This document shows positions 44,638-54,492 of a DNA stretch of 64,000 bases, piece by piece. The notes beneath the pieces were generated by a model. That model made no database searches, was not told the origin of the DNA, and saw nothing but the letters and a program-made list of their open reading frames with translations. Origin of the DNA: Phycisphaerae bacterium (lineage in GTDB: Bacteria > Planctomycetota > Phycisphaerae > FEN-1346 > JAACEH01); contig JAAYDY010000101.1 in the NCBI GenBank assembly GCA_012729015.1, positions 186,001-250,000 of the forward strand, given 5' to 3'. How positions within the stretch are numbered: position 1 is the first letter of the stretch; each line of letters starts with the position of its first letter. Position numbers and translations under genes: made by a program.

Positions 44638-46863
44638 GTGAATCAGCCTGAAGCGGATCCCTCTTCGGAGCCGCAATCATCCAGTCGGCGTCGTCAGTGG
44701 GGGATTGTTCTCTCCGTGGCCCTGGCGCTGCTCGTGCTGCGCTTCGTGGCCGGGTGGCCGTTCAGTAGCCCGTGGTACGAACCCGATGAGAGCACGTACG
44801 CTCTGCGGGCTTACCATCTGGCCCAGGGCGACGGCCTGTCCTGGCGCCATCCGAACCGCCCGGCCGGGGCTCCGGGGGCGCCGATCCTGATGTCCCTGAC
44901 GTGGCTCCTGGCGGGCGACGACACCGACCTGTTCGTCCAGTTGACCTACATCGTCAACAGCCTCCTGGCGTGCGGCATCGTGATCGTCGGCTACGCCGCG
45001 TTTCGCCGCTGGTTCGACCATTGGGCCGCGCTGCTCGGCGCGGTCGCCATGGCGATCTACGGGCCGATCTTCATCTACGGATACACCTTCCTGGGTGAGC
45101 CGCTCTTTTTCTTCCTGTTCGTGGTCACCGTCTGGGCGGCCCAGCGCGTTGCGGACACCGGCCGCTGGCCCTGGTGGCTCGCCCTGGGGCTGGCCACGGC
45201 GGCATCGCAGGTGGCCCGCGTGACGGGCTTCGCCTTCGTGGCGGCCGCCGTCGTCGTCGGCATCGTCCACCTGGTCCATTATCGCAACCGGGCTGCCGTG
45301 GGCCATCTGGCCTGTCTGCTGGCGGGCATCGCGGTTCTCCTCGGGCCCATTGCCCTGCTCAACCGTCCGCGCCTGGAATCCGCCCCCGACGTGGGCATCG
45401 AGGTCGGGGCCGGGACCCTGAGCGGGCAACCGTCCGGCGAAGCGACTGCCGCAGGTTCTGCGGCCTCGGCAGAGGCCACCCCGGCGACTCCTGCCCGCGC
45501 AGCCGGGTCGGCCATTTCCAAGGAGAAGGAACAGCTCTATTCCTACAGCCCTACCCGGCGAGAGTACACCAATCTGATTCGCCATCTGTTGAGCGATACC
45601 ACGGCCAAGAAGAACTTCAGCATGGTCGTTCTTTGGGCGTTGAACTACATCCTGTTGGCGGGCATGGTCCTGCCGGTGGTGCTGGCCGTGCGTTTTGCCC
45701 TGATCCGCCGCTGGTTCCGGCCGGCCGCCGGTCGGGATCTCCGCCGGACCGTCGATCCGGGCGTGCTGTACATGATGCTGGCATGCCTGTTCACGTTTGG
45801 CGGGATTGTTCTGCGGCTGGGGTTGTCCGAGTCGGCCACGATCGAGTCGATGTACGGCCGCTACCTGGACGTGATCGTCATGATCTGTGTCGGCCTGGGG
45901 TCGGCGTATCTGGCCGACGGGCTGATCTTGCGGGAATCGTTGCTCTCGCTCGGCCGGACGCCGTCGGCCCGCGAAGTGCGGCGCGCTCGCAAACGCGGCG
46001 CCCCCGAGCAGCGCGGCGAGGCCTCGGCCTGTGTCACGCTCTTCGTCGTGGCGTTCATCGTGACGGTGATTGCCGTGGTCACGCTGCCGAAGAACATCAA
46101 GATCATCTTCTCGGCCAACCTGGGCACCAACTACGCCGCCCAGATCGGCGGCCAACTGAGCCAGGCGATCAATGATTGGATGCTGGGGTATGGCAAGGAA
46201 GTGATGTTCAGACCGGGGCACGGAGCCGAACTCATTGCCATTATCCTGACTCCGCTGCTGGCGATTCTGTGTTGGCTGGCCTGGAGGCAACCTCGTGCCG
46301 CGGGCGTCGGCCTGATTCTCCTGCTGACGACCAGTTCGGCCATCGCCTACCACCAGTCGATGGTGTTCATGGCCCGGAACCGGGCCCAGGACTTCCACGA
46401 GTTTGCCCGCCAGGCCACGGCCGTCCTGGAGAAGCATTTCCGGGAGAATCCCCAGCTGGAACGGGTGGTCGTCGTGGACAAGCCGCCCCTCACGAGCGCC
46501 ATGACCAAGGAAGAACGCGAGCGGGCGACCGTGCTGAACCACAATAGCAGGTGGAGCCTGGAATTCTACAACCGCGACATCCAGTTTGTGCGGCTATGGC
46601 GCGACACGAAGGTCTATCCCGAAACGCCGGTGTTCAGCATGAGGCCACGGGCGTTGCCGGTGCTGCTTCGCCACGTCAAGGAGCGCGGGGTGGATGCCCG
46701 TGGGCGTATCATCCTGTCGCACCTGGGGATCTATCGGGGCACGAAGCTGAAAGTGGAAGACGCAGAGGAAACGCCCGATATTCCCACCGATTCGCGCAGC
46801 AGCATTCAGTTTAACCTCGTCCGACGCGTCCGGGAGGCGCCTCGCGCCGGCGGCGTGGGCTGA
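44638..46863 (+). CDS. GT39/ArnT-like membrane glycosyltransferase
   Basis: The 741-residue protein has about eleven transmembrane helices. The first periplasmic loop contains EPDEST (near residue 48), the acidic catalytic motif of GT-C fold enzymes that use polyprenyl-phosphate sugars. The family includes ArnT and protein O-mannosyltransferases. A low-complexity Ala/Thr/Pro loop sits around residues 265-300 and a soluble domain of ~180 residues ends the protein. Acceptor and sugar are unknown. The GTG start follows GGGAG at about eight bases. Confidence 0.82.
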   Translation: MNQPEADPSSEPQSSSRRRQWGIVLSVALALLVLRFVAGWPFSSPWYEPDESTYALRAYHLAQGDGLSWRHPNRPAGAPGAPILMSLTWLLAGDDTDLFVQLTYIVNSLLACGIVIVGYAAFRRWFDHWAALLGAVAMAIYGPIFIYGYTFLGEPLFFFLFVVTVWAAQRVADTGRWPWWLALGLATAASQVARVTGFAFVAAAVVVGIVHLVHYRNRAAVGHLACLLAGIAVLLGPIALLNRPRLESAPDVGIEVGAGTLSGQPSGEATAAGSAASAEATPATPARAAGSAISKEKEQLYSYSPTRREYTNLIRHLLSDTTAKKNFSMVVLWALNYILLAGMVLPVVLAVRFALIRRWFRPAAGRDLRRTVDPGVLYMMLACLFTFGGIVLRLGLSESATIESMYGRYLDVIVMICVGLGSAYLADGLILRESLLSLGRTPSAREVRRARKRGAPEQRGEASACVTLFVVAFIVTVIAVVTLPKNIKIIFSANLGTNYAAQIGGQLSQAINDWMLGYGKEVMFRPGHGAELIAIILTPLLAILCWLAWRQPRAAGVGLILLLTTSSAIAYHQSMVFMARNRAQDFHEFARQATAVLEKHFRENPQLERVVVVDKPPLTSAMTKEERERATVLNHNSRWSLEFYNRDIQFVRLWRDTKVYPETPVFSMRPRALPVLLRHVKERGVDARGRIILSHLGIYRGTKLKVEDAEETPDIPTDSRSSIQFNLVRRVREAPRAGGVG

Positions 46864-47036
46864 CCGTCCCGGGCGGCGTCTGCCCGGAAATCGCGACAAT
46901 TCGGGGAAGCCGCGGGCGCCCCTCGTCGTTACAGTCAGGGAGCCGCTGAGCTGGAGCTGCGCGGGTTGCCTCCGGCGTCTGCCGGGTGTCCGGCGTGTCG
47001 CGCCGGGGCCTCTGAGGCGAGGATCGTCCGTTGAAG

Positions 47037-47603
47037 ATGAATCCGGACCACGTGCTGATGAGCGAAGACCACGAGAACGACTCCGTGCAGTACGACCTCA
47101 GCGACCCCGCGTCCTGGGCGGAGATCGTCCGCGAGCACTACGACGGCGTCCTCCGGGCGGCCCTGAGCCAGACTCGCCGCCGCAGCCTGGCTGAGGAAGT
47201 GGCCCAGGAGACGTTTGTCCGGGCCTTCGAGCGTCATCACCAGTTCGACGGCCAGGGGGCGCTCGGGGCGTGGCTCCACCGGATTGCCGTCAACCTGAGC
47301 CGCGACGTCCTGCGCCGCGAGAACGTGCGCAGTCACGCCGAGTTGTCCGAAGCCCACGAGACCTCCGACGCCGACCCTCACCCGCCGGAAGTGGTTCACC
47401 GCAAGCACTTGTGCCGCGTACTCCGCGAGGCACTGGACGAGATCAGCCCGCCGATGCGACGGGCTTTCGAACAGACCGTGGTTCTTGGTTACAGTTATCG
47501 TCAGGCCGCTGAGATCGAGGGCGTCAGCGAAGGCACCATCGCCTCGCGCGTGGCTCGCACACGCAATGCCCTGGCCCGGAAATACCGTGATCTGGATGCC
47601 TGA
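47037..47603 (+). CDS. ECF-type RNA polymerase sigma factor
   Basis: The protein of 188 residues has sigma-70 region 2 (about 28-95, with EEVAQETFVRAFER and AWLHRIAVNLSRDVLR) and region 4 (about 125-180, with GYSYRQAAEIEGVSEGTIASRVARTR). There is no region 1 or 3, as expected for ECF sigma factors. It directs RNA polymerase to a specific promoter set. TTG at 47031 is an alternative start with better ribosome-binding spacing. The next gene, 33 bp downstream, encodes a membrane protein that fits an anti-sigma factor. Confidence 0.92.
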   Translation: MNPDHVLMSEDHENDSVQYDLSDPASWAEIVREHYDGVLRAALSQTRRRSLAEEVAQETFVRAFERHHQFDGQGALGAWLHRIAVNLSRDVLRRENVRSHAELSEAHETSDADPHPPEVVHRKHLCRVLREALDEISPPMRRAFEQTVVLGYSYRQAAEIEGVSEGTIASRVARTRNALARKYRDLDA

Positions 47604-47636
47604 GAGAACCTCGCGCCGTTACATAAGGGCCTTGAG

Positions 47637-48533
47637 ATGGATGACAATGAGGAACTGGTGGAGTTGAACCGCCTGGTCAGCGGCGAGTTGTCCGACGACG
47701 AGTCGCTGGCGATCCAGAATCGGATGCTCCAGGACGCCGATCTGCGGGCCGAGTACGAGCGACTCCAGGAGGTGGACGCCCTGGTGCGCGAGGCGTACCT
47801 CCAGCACCGGGCCGACGGCGCCGCGCCGCCGGGAGAGGGCGAGGCGTCGCTCCGCGTCCCGCACGACGACCGCCGCCTGGAGCACATGGACGAGATCGTC
47901 GGCCGGATTCACGAGGCGGCCATTCTCCGAGGCCGCCGGCACACGGTCCGGTTTCCGCGTCTTCCGTGGGGGATTGCGGCGGCACTGTTCGTGGCCGTGG
48001 GCCTGTCGATCTGGGCAGGGCCGCGACTGCTGGGCCCCAGGGGGCTCGACAGTCGCGCGTCCGTGATTCCGCTCAGTTCCGATCGTGTGGCCCATTATGC
48101 CGCACTCCGCGAGAAGCTCGGCGAGAACGTCGCCATCATCTGGCGAGACAATGCCGGCACCTACAAACCCGTCTCCGGCCAGACCCAGCGGCCCGTGGTG
48201 GTGCGCGTCACCGTGGTCCGCACCGATGCCCAGGAGCAAACGCACTGGACGGCCGACGCCGTGGTGCCGCAGGGCGAAACCATCGAAATGGTGACCAACG
48301 ACCAGACCGCGTGGCCGGCGAGCATCCGCGTCAGCGTCGCTGCGAATGGGGATACCGTGGTGCCGGTGAGCCTCCAGGCTCAGTTGGTGCGCGGCGAGTC
48401 GTCCGACATGCACCTGACGGCCGACGTGCCGGCGACCGAAGCCGTCTCGGTCGGCAATCTCCAGGTGGGCGCTGCCCGGTACGAAATCTTCGTGCAGGCC
48501 GAACGCATGGCCCCCGGTCGTCAGGCCATGTGA
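47637..48533 (+). CDS. Putative membrane anti-sigma factor
   Basis: The 298-residue protein has a cytoplasmic N-terminal part with a helical segment like anti-sigma domains (LNRLVSGELSDDESLAIQNRM), one transmembrane helix (about 109-126) and an exported beta-rich C-terminal domain. It lacks the HxxxCxxC zinc motif. Position directly after an ECF sigma gene and single-pass topology support sequestering of that sigma factor at the membrane. The assignment is inferred from context. Confidence 0.72.
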   Translation: MDDNEELVELNRLVSGELSDDESLAIQNRMLQDADLRAEYERLQEVDALVREAYLQHRADGAAPPGEGEASLRVPHDDRRLEHMDEIVGRIHEAAILRGRRHTVRFPRLPWGIAAALFVAVGLSIWAGPRLLGPRGLDSRASVIPLSSDRVAHYAALREKLGENVAIIWRDNAGTYKPVSGQTQRPVVVRVTVVRTDAQEQTHWTADAVVPQGETIEMVTNDQTAWPASIRVSVAANGDTVVPVSLQAQLVRGESSDMHLTADVPATEAVSVGNLQVGAARYEIFVQAERMAPGRQAM

Positions 48534-48555
48534 CAGCAGGGAAGAGGGGCTTGTC

Positions 48556-49671
48556 ATGAACGCCAGACACATCGCCATCGCATCCGTGGGACTGTGGATC
48601 GTTGCCGCCGCGGCCGGCCATGCCCAGCAGGCGGAGCCACCCGCCGGGCCGGCATCGCAGGCCGGCGCGACCGCTCCGCGCGACGCCGCGGCCGCCCCGT
48701 CTGAGCCGACCCCGACCCCGGCGCCGCCGGTGCTGAGGACGCTGGCGGTCTTGGACTACGAGGCGGCCTGGATCGACGACGCCCAGGCGGCCGGTCGCAT
48801 GGCCGAGGTCTGGCCGACGTATGTGGCCACCCGTCTGGGAGCGATGGACGAGTGGGTCATGGTCGAACGGCCGCGCGTGGTCGAGGCCATCAAGGGGGTC
48901 CGGGAAGAGGGCCGGCCGCTGGACCGCCGGGCGGTGGGCAAGCGGCTGGGGGCGAGGTTCGTGCTTTCGGGCCGCGGATTCCGGATGGACGGCAAAGTCA
49001 TGATCGCCAACGAGTTGCTCGACGTTGAGACCGGCGAAGTGCGCGGCCTGGTCGTTGAGTTCGCCGCCGAGGCGCCCCAGGGCAGCATGCTCGCCGAGGC
49101 GTGCGACAAGCTGATCGCGCAACTGCCGGCCAAGCTGGAGGACCTCCGGTCGGCGTCGCATCCGACCTTTGGGGCGGTGGAGGCGATTCGCCGGCGGTTC
49201 GGCACAACGGCCCGGCACTGGTGCGTCGCGGCCGTGCAGCGGTGCGAAGGCGTCGAGGCGGAGTCGGCGGCGCTGAAGAGTGAGATGGAGCGGCTGCTGA
49301 CGGCCGCCGGCCAGAAAGTCCGTGTGCTGAGCGATTCGGCGGCCGAGGCCCTGGCCACGGGACGCAAGACCCTGAGCGACGTTCTCGACGGCGACACGGT
49401 GGATTACTGCGTGATCGGCGACGCACGGGCCGCGGTCATGGAATCGGCGTCGCCGGAGCTGGCCCTCTTCCGCGGCAGCGTCGAGATGCGGCTCCTGGAC
49501 GGTCGCACCGGACACGTGCTGGCGACCGAGGCTACGGGCGATCTGGGGGCCGCCGCCACGAAGGCCGAAGCCGCCGCAGGGCTCCTGCGCGCTGCCGGTC
49601 GTGGTCTGCTCGTGCGCCTGCTGGACAAGGCCCCTCCGGCCTCCCCGTCGCCCGCCCCGTCGTCCAATTGA
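48556..49671 (+). CDS. Exported CsgG/TolB-N-like protein
   Basis: The 371-residue protein has a signal peptide (about 1-23, AAAGHAQ) and a proline/alanine-rich linker. A domain beginning RTLAVLDYEA then resembles the CsgG or TolB N-terminal fold (including VMVERPRVVEAIKGV and GARFVLSGRGF), usually found in outer-membrane secretion or assembly factors. A C-terminal half with LDGRTGHVLATE has a similar pattern, suggesting a duplicated fold. It begins 22 bp after the anti-sigma-like gene, so the ECF system probably controls it. Exact role unknown. Confidence 0.7.
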   Translation: MNARHIAIASVGLWIVAAAAGHAQQAEPPAGPASQAGATAPRDAAAAPSEPTPTPAPPVLRTLAVLDYEAAWIDDAQAAGRMAEVWPTYVATRLGAMDEWVMVERPRVVEAIKGVREEGRPLDRRAVGKRLGARFVLSGRGFRMDGKVMIANELLDVETGEVRGLVVEFAAEAPQGSMLAEACDKLIAQLPAKLEDLRSASHPTFGAVEAIRRRFGTTARHWCVAAVQRCEGVEAESAALKSEMERLLTAAGQKVRVLSDSAAEALATGRKTLSDVLDGDTVDYCVIGDARAAVMESASPELALFRGSVEMRLLDGRTGHVLATEATGDLGAAATKAEAAAGLLRAAGRGLLVRLLDKAPPASPSPAPSSN

Positions 49672-49731
49672 CGACTGCCGCACCGGCCCCACGTGTGGCG
49701 CCGCGTCTTGTAAGCGTGACACACGCGGCCG

Positions 49732-50691
49732 TCAGGCGTGGTTGCGCAGCTTCAGTTCCAGCGGATGGGGATTCAGATAGACCTGGCGGCTCAGGTACTC
49801 GACCTTGTGCCTGCGGACGTGGTGCTGAAGCAGCGTGATCGGCACCACCAGGGGCACGAGGCCCGCATGATACCGGCCGATCACATCGAGCAGTTCCTGT
49901 TTCTCGTCGGCCGAGAGGCCATGGCGCAGGTGGCCCATCATGTGCTGAAGGGCGTTGACGTGCTTGCGGACCGTGGCCGTGAGCTTCAGGGCCTGGAGCA
50001 TCAGCCGCTCGTACTCGGCCGTCAGGTCGGCCGGGCTGAACTGGTCGGCGCGGCCCACGAGGTGCCCCATGCGGCGCATCAGCTCGGCGCTGTGCGACAT
50101 CAGCAGAATCTTGTGATCGGTCTGAAACTCGACCAGCCGGCGACGACCGCCGCCCTGGGCCAGCATGTCGCGATACCGTTTCAGGCAGAACACGCGCTCG
50201 ATGAAGTTCTCGCGAAGCAGGGGATCGTGCAGCCGTCCCTCGTCCTCGACCGGCAGCAGGGGGAACCGCTGCATGAAGGTCCGGGCGAACAGGCCGACGC
50301 CGACCTTGCGGCTGTTGCCGGCGTCGTCGTAGATCTTCACGCGCTCCATGCCGGAGCTGGGCGACTTGCTCTTGAAGACGAAACCGCAAAGCCCCTCGCG
50401 CTCCAACTCGCCGACGCGCCGCGCAGCCCAGCCGAGCATCCGGTCCGTGTGGTCGATCTTCGTGCGGATCGTCAACAGGCGAGGAGACTCGGCGTCGCCG
50501 ACCAGGCGCATGGCCTCGCGCGGCACCGGCAGGCCGCACTCGACCTCCGGGCAGATCGGCACCCACTGGACGTATTGCCCGAGCGTGTCCACGAGGAAAT
50601 CGTCGCGCTTCTGCCCGCCGTCGTAGCGGACGGGTTCGCCGAGCAGGCACGTGCTGATGCCGAGTCGGATTTTCTCGTTCGGCGTCGTCAT
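49732..50691 (-). CDS. DUF523 and DUF1722 domain protein
   Basis: The 319-residue product joins DUF523 (about 1-155; GISTCLLGEPVRYDGG and CPEVECGLPVPREAMRL) with DUF1722/YbgA (about 165-319; LVEFQTDHKILLMSHS). Both domains commonly occur fused; a role in DNA repair or thiouridine handling has been suggested but is not established. GAGGAG precedes the ATG at 50691. It is 57 bp downstream of lysC on the same strand and could be cotranscribed. Confidence 0.88.
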   Translation of the reverse strand: MTTPNEKIRLGISTCLLGEPVRYDGGQKRDDFLVDTLGQYVQWVPICPEVECGLPVPREAMRLVGDAESPRLLTIRTKIDHTDRMLGWAARRVGELEREGLCGFVFKSKSPSSGMERVKIYDDAGNSRKVGVGLFARTFMQRFPLLPVEDEGRLHDPLLRENFIERVFCLKRYRDMLAQGGGRRRLVEFQTDHKILLMSHSAELMRRMGHLVGRADQFSPADLTAEYERLMLQALKLTATVRKHVNALQHMMGHLRHGLSADEKQELLDVIGRYHAGLVPLVVPITLLQHHVRRHKVEYLSRQVYLNPHPLELKLRNHA

Positions 50692-50747
50692 TCGCGCGGC
50701 TCCTCGGGCGACGGAAGGACGCGGTGATCGCGAGGCCGGGCTCGCCG

Positions 50748-51983
50748 TCAGGCCTCGTCGTTCAACTGGAAGGCGTCGTGAACGGCCTTCAGGGAGGCTT
50801 CGGCGTCCTGACGCCTGATGATACACGAAATCTTGATCTCCGACGTCGTGATCATCTGAATGTTGATGCGGGCGTTGGCCAGGGCCTTGAACATCTTCTC
50901 GGCGACGCCGGTGTGGCTCCTCATGCCGACGCCGACGATCGAGACCTTGGAGATGTTCTTGTCGAACTCGACGGCCCCGGCGCCGATTTCCTTGGCCAGG
51001 CGGTGGGCCACGTCGGCCACGTCGTCGGCGTCGGTCTCGGCCACGGTGAACGACAGGTCGGTCTGGCCGTCGCTGGAGATGTTCTGGATGATGTCGTCCA
51101 CGACGATGTTCGCCGCGGCAATCTCATGGAAGATCTTCGCGGCGACGCCCGGGGTGTCGGGCACCGCGCGGATGGTCACCTTGGCCAGTTCCCGGGTCAG
51201 TGCGGCGCCTCGTACGACGATGCCTTCCATGCTCGCTGCCTCCTTGGTAATCATCGTGCCCTTCGAGTCGTTCAGACTGGATCGCACGTGAATGGGGATG
51301 TCGAATTTCTTGCCGAACTCCACGGCCCGGCTGTGCATGACGCCCGCGCCGAGCGACGCCAGCTCGAGCATCTCCTCGTAACTGATCACGTCGAGCTTGC
51401 GGGCCGTCGGCACCTTCCGCGGATCGGCCGTGTAGACGCCGTCCACGTCGGTGTAGATCTCGCAGACGATTTCCTTCTCGCCGGCCATCTTCATCGCCGC
51501 GGCCAGGGCCACCGCCGTTGTGTCGCTGCCGCCGCGGCCCAGGGTCGTGATGTTCTGGTGGGCGTCTACGCCCTGGAATCCCGCCACGATCACGATCTTG
51601 CCCTGGGCGAACTGCTCCTTCAGGCGCTCCACGTCCACCTTCTGGATGCGGGCCTTCGTGTGGACGCTGTCGGTCACCAGGCCGACCTGGCCGCCCGTGA
51701 AGCTGATGGCGCCGTGGCCCATGGCGTGAATGGCCATGGCCACCAGGGCGATTGAAATCTGCTCGCCCGTGGACAGGAGCTGGTCCATTTCGCGGGCCGA
51801 GGGGCGGCTGGTGATTTCGTGGGCCAGGTCCACCAGTTCGTCGGTGGTCTGCCCGCGAGCCGAGACCACGACGATCACGTGGTGACCGGCCTCCCGAGCC
51901 GCAATCGCGCGGCCCGCCGCCCTGCGTATCTTGTCGGCGGTCGCGACGCTCGTGCCGCCAAACTTCTGTACGACCGTTGCCAT
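50748..51983 (-). CDS. lysC: Aspartate kinase
   Basis: The 411-residue enzyme phosphorylates aspartate, the first step to lysine, threonine and methionine. The KFGGTS motif is at residues 7-12, GRGGSDTTA is near 155, and two ACT domains in the C-terminal ~150 residues allow feedback inhibition by lysine or threonine. It is the third gene of a leftward hom-apgM-lysC run, 14 bp downstream of its neighbour. Confidence 0.96.
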   Translation of the reverse strand: MATVVQKFGGTSVATADKIRRAAGRAIAAREAGHHVIVVVSARGQTTDELVDLAHEITSRPSAREMDQLLSTGEQISIALVAMAIHAMGHGAISFTGGQVGLVTDSVHTKARIQKVDVERLKEQFAQGKIVIVAGFQGVDAHQNITTLGRGGSDTTAVALAAAMKMAGEKEIVCEIYTDVDGVYTADPRKVPTARKLDVISYEEMLELASLGAGVMHSRAVEFGKKFDIPIHVRSSLNDSKGTMITKEAASMEGIVVRGAALTRELAKVTIRAVPDTPGVAAKIFHEIAAANIVVDDIIQNISSDGQTDLSFTVAETDADDVADVAHRLAKEIGAGAVEFDKNISKVSIVGVGMRSHTGVAEKMFKALANARINIQMITTSEIKISCIIRRQDAEASLKAVHDAFQLNDEA

Positions 51984-51997
51984 GGGATCCAGCCTCT

Positions 51998-53188
51998 CTA
52001 TCGTCTCAGGAAGTACTCCATCAGCTCGTGGCCGACGGGAATCCGGAAGCCGCTCGTGGCGGCATGCTTTTCCGTGAACGGGCCCGGGTGGATGGGCTCC
52101 ATGCCCGTGCCGATGATGCCGACCGGAACCGGGTCGGACGTGTGGGTGCGGACGTTGATCGGCGTCAGGTGATCCGGCAGGACCATCAGGCGCCAGGCAT
52201 CGTAGGTCGATTCCATGTGTGCCAGCAGCGGCGCCAGGATGTGGCGGTCGATCTCTTCGATGGCCTGAATCTTGTGGGCGGCATTGCCTTCGTGGCCGCT
52301 CTCGTCGGGCGCCTCGATGTGGACGCACACCAGGTCCACGTCGTCCAGGGCCCGGATGGCCGCCTGGCCCTTGCCGCGATAGTTGGTGTTCAGATAGGCG
52401 TTGGCGCCCTCGACCTCGATCACCTTCCAGCCGATGGCCCGCGCGATGCCGCGGACCAGGTCCACGGCGGTGATGGCGGCCCCATGCACGGCGAATCGCT
52501 CGTGGAACGGCTGGAGCTTCGGCCGCAGACCCTCGCCCCAGAGCCAGATCTGCGTGGCCGGATGCTCGCCGAGGTCCTGGCGGACGCGATTGATCTCGTG
52601 ATCGGCCAGGATGCCGCGGCTGGCCTCCATGAGCCGCAACAATTCGTCCGCCCCTTCGCCCGCGGGCAGGTGGCCCTTGATCGGCTGTCCGAGGATGTCG
52701 TGCGGCGCGGTGGTCCGCAGGCCGCTCTTGCCGTGGCCGCGATGAATCAGCAGATGCCGGTAGCCCACGCCGGGATGGAACTCCCAGTGCTCGTCGCCGA
52801 GGGCTTCGGCGAGGTCGCGGATCAGGGCGGCGCCTTCCTCGGTCGAGATGCCGCCGGCCGAGTTGTCGATCATCGTCTCGTCGGTCACGGTGACGAGGTT
52901 GCAGCGGAACACGAGGTCGTTCTTGCCCAGCGGTATGTCCTGGGCGAGGGCCTCCAGCGGCGCGCGGCCGGTGTAGACTGTCCGCGGGTCGTAGCCCACG
53001 ACGCTCAGAATGGCCACGTCGCTGCCGCACGGCAGCCCGTCGGGCACGTTGCGCGTGGTGCCGAAGCGGCCTTCCGTGGCGACGCGGTCGAACGTCGGGC
53101 AATCGGCCAGTTCGAAGGGGGTGCGGCCCTGGAGCGACTCCTGCGGCAGGTCGCCCGCCCCGTCGGGAATCACGATGGCGTATTTCAT
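51998..53188 (-). CDS. ApgM-type protein, proposed non-canonical homoserine kinase
   Basis: The 396-residue protein belongs to the alkaline-phosphatase/iPGM metalloenzyme superfamily, with metal-ligand segments PDGAGD (near residue 9), GSDVAILSVVGYDP, HIEAPDESGHEG (near 305) and LPDHLTP (near 350). Members annotated as cofactor-independent phosphoglycerate mutase include a subfamily (TIGR02535) proposed to be homoserine kinase where ThrB is missing. The position between hom and lysC, with ATGA overlap of the hom stop, supports that proposal here. Biochemical proof is lacking; a glycolytic mutase remains possible. Confidence 0.85.
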   Translation of the reverse strand: MKYAIVIPDGAGDLPQESLQGRTPFELADCPTFDRVATEGRFGTTRNVPDGLPCGSDVAILSVVGYDPRTVYTGRAPLEALAQDIPLGKNDLVFRCNLVTVTDETMIDNSAGGISTEEGAALIRDLAEALGDEHWEFHPGVGYRHLLIHRGHGKSGLRTTAPHDILGQPIKGHLPAGEGADELLRLMEASRGILADHEINRVRQDLGEHPATQIWLWGEGLRPKLQPFHERFAVHGAAITAVDLVRGIARAIGWKVIEVEGANAYLNTNYRGKGQAAIRALDDVDLVCVHIEAPDESGHEGNAAHKIQAIEEIDRHILAPLLAHMESTYDAWRLMVLPDHLTPINVRTHTSDPVPVGIIGTGMEPIHPGPFTEKHAATSGFRIPVGHELMEYFLRR

Positions 53189-54492
53189 TGCGGCCTCTCC
53201 TCGTCGTCGATGACGCGAATGGTCGCCGGATCGGGCCGGACCGTGTCGAGCGACCCGATCTCGGCCAGGGCGCGACGGAGGTTGCCCTCGCGGGCCAGGT
53301 GCGTCATGATGATCAACGGCACGTGCGTCGCGTCGATCGGCTCGTGCTGAAGACAGCTCGCGATGCTGATGTCGTGCCGCCCGAGCACGCCGGTGATCGC
53401 CGCCAGGACGCCCGGCCGGTCCAGCACCTCGAACCGCAGATAGTAGCGCGAACTGATCTCGTCGATGCCGCGCACGGTCGCCGCGGCGTCGCAGAACAGC
53501 TGCCGACGCTTGAACGTGATGCCCATGCGCCCCAGGGCGGTGTCCACCAGGTCGGCCACGACGGCCGAGGCCGTGGGCATCTGCCCGGCGCCGAGGCCGT
53601 AGTACAGCGTGTCGCCCACCGCGTCGCCGCGGACCATGACGGCGTTGTACGCGCCCGACACGTGGGCCAGCGGGTTGCTCCGGGGCACGAAGGCCGGGTG
53701 AACGCGCAGCGACAGGCATCCGCCGCCGTTGCGGCGGCCGATGGCCAGGAGCTTGATCCGGTAGCCCAGCTCGAGTCCGAAACGGATGTCGGCCGGCTGA
53801 ATTCGGTCGATGCCTTCGCAGTACACGTCCTCGAAGCCGACGGGCGAGCCGAAAGCCAGCCACGACAGGATCGTCAGCTTGTGGGCGCTGTCGCCGCCGC
53901 CGACGTCCAGCGTCGGATCGGCCTCGGCGTAGCCCTTCTGCTGGGCCTCGGCCAGGGCCTGCTCATAGGAGAGCCCGCCGTCGGTCATGTGGGTGAGGAT
54001 GTAGTTGCACGTGCCGTTGACGATGCCCGTGACCGACGAAATCCGGTTGGCCACCAGGCCGTCCCGGACCGACAGCAGCAGGGGGATGCCCCCGGCGACG
54101 GACGCTTCGAAGGCGATGGACCGGTCGCACTCGGCGGCCAGCTTCAGCAGCGGCATCCCGCGCTCGGCCAGCAGCGCCTTGTTGGCGGTGACCACGTTCT
54201 TGCCGGCGCGCAGAGCCTTCTCGACGATGTCGAATGCGATTCTCGTGCCGCCGACCAGTTCACACACGATCTGCACGCTGCCGTCGGACAGCACGCGGTC
54301 GAGCGAATCCGTCAGCACGTCTGGAGGCGTCTGGAGTCCGCGCGGACGCGTCAGGTCCGTATCGCAGATGTACTTCAGGTTCAGACGCACTCCGGCCCGC
54401 GCCGCCAGGGCGTCGCCGCCCTCCAGCAGAATGCGGGCGACCCCTGTGCCCACGGTCCCAAAACCGATGACTGCAACGTTGACGGATTCCAT
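53185..54492 (-). CDS. hom: Homoserine dehydrogenase
   Basis: The 435-residue enzyme reduces aspartate semialdehyde to homoserine. The NAD(P)-binding GFGTVGTG is near residue 10, VVTANKALLA near 105, and GIVNGTCNYILT near 165 in the catalytic core. A C-terminal ACT domain (about 350-425; LDRPGVLAAITGVL) suggests threonine feedback. The ATG at 54492 is chosen since homologues begin with the Rossmann strand. AGAGG lies somewhat upstream. Translation is coupled to the next gene by ATGA overlap. Confidence 0.96.
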   Translation of the reverse strand: MESVNVAVIGFGTVGTGVARILLEGGDALAARAGVRLNLKYICDTDLTRPRGLQTPPDVLTDSLDRVLSDGSVQIVCELVGGTRIAFDIVEKALRAGKNVVTANKALLAERGMPLLKLAAECDRSIAFEASVAGGIPLLLSVRDGLVANRISSVTGIVNGTCNYILTHMTDGGLSYEQALAEAQQKGYAEADPTLDVGGGDSAHKLTILSWLAFGSPVGFEDVYCEGIDRIQPADIRFGLELGYRIKLLAIGRRNGGGCLSLRVHPAFVPRSNPLAHVSGAYNAVMVRGDAVGDTLYYGLGAGQMPTASAVVADLVDTALGRMGITFKRRQLFCDAAATVRGIDEISSRYYLRFEVLDRPGVLAAITGVLGRHDISIASCLQHEPIDATHVPLIIMTHLAREGNLRRALAEIGSLDTVRPDPATIRVIDDEERPQ

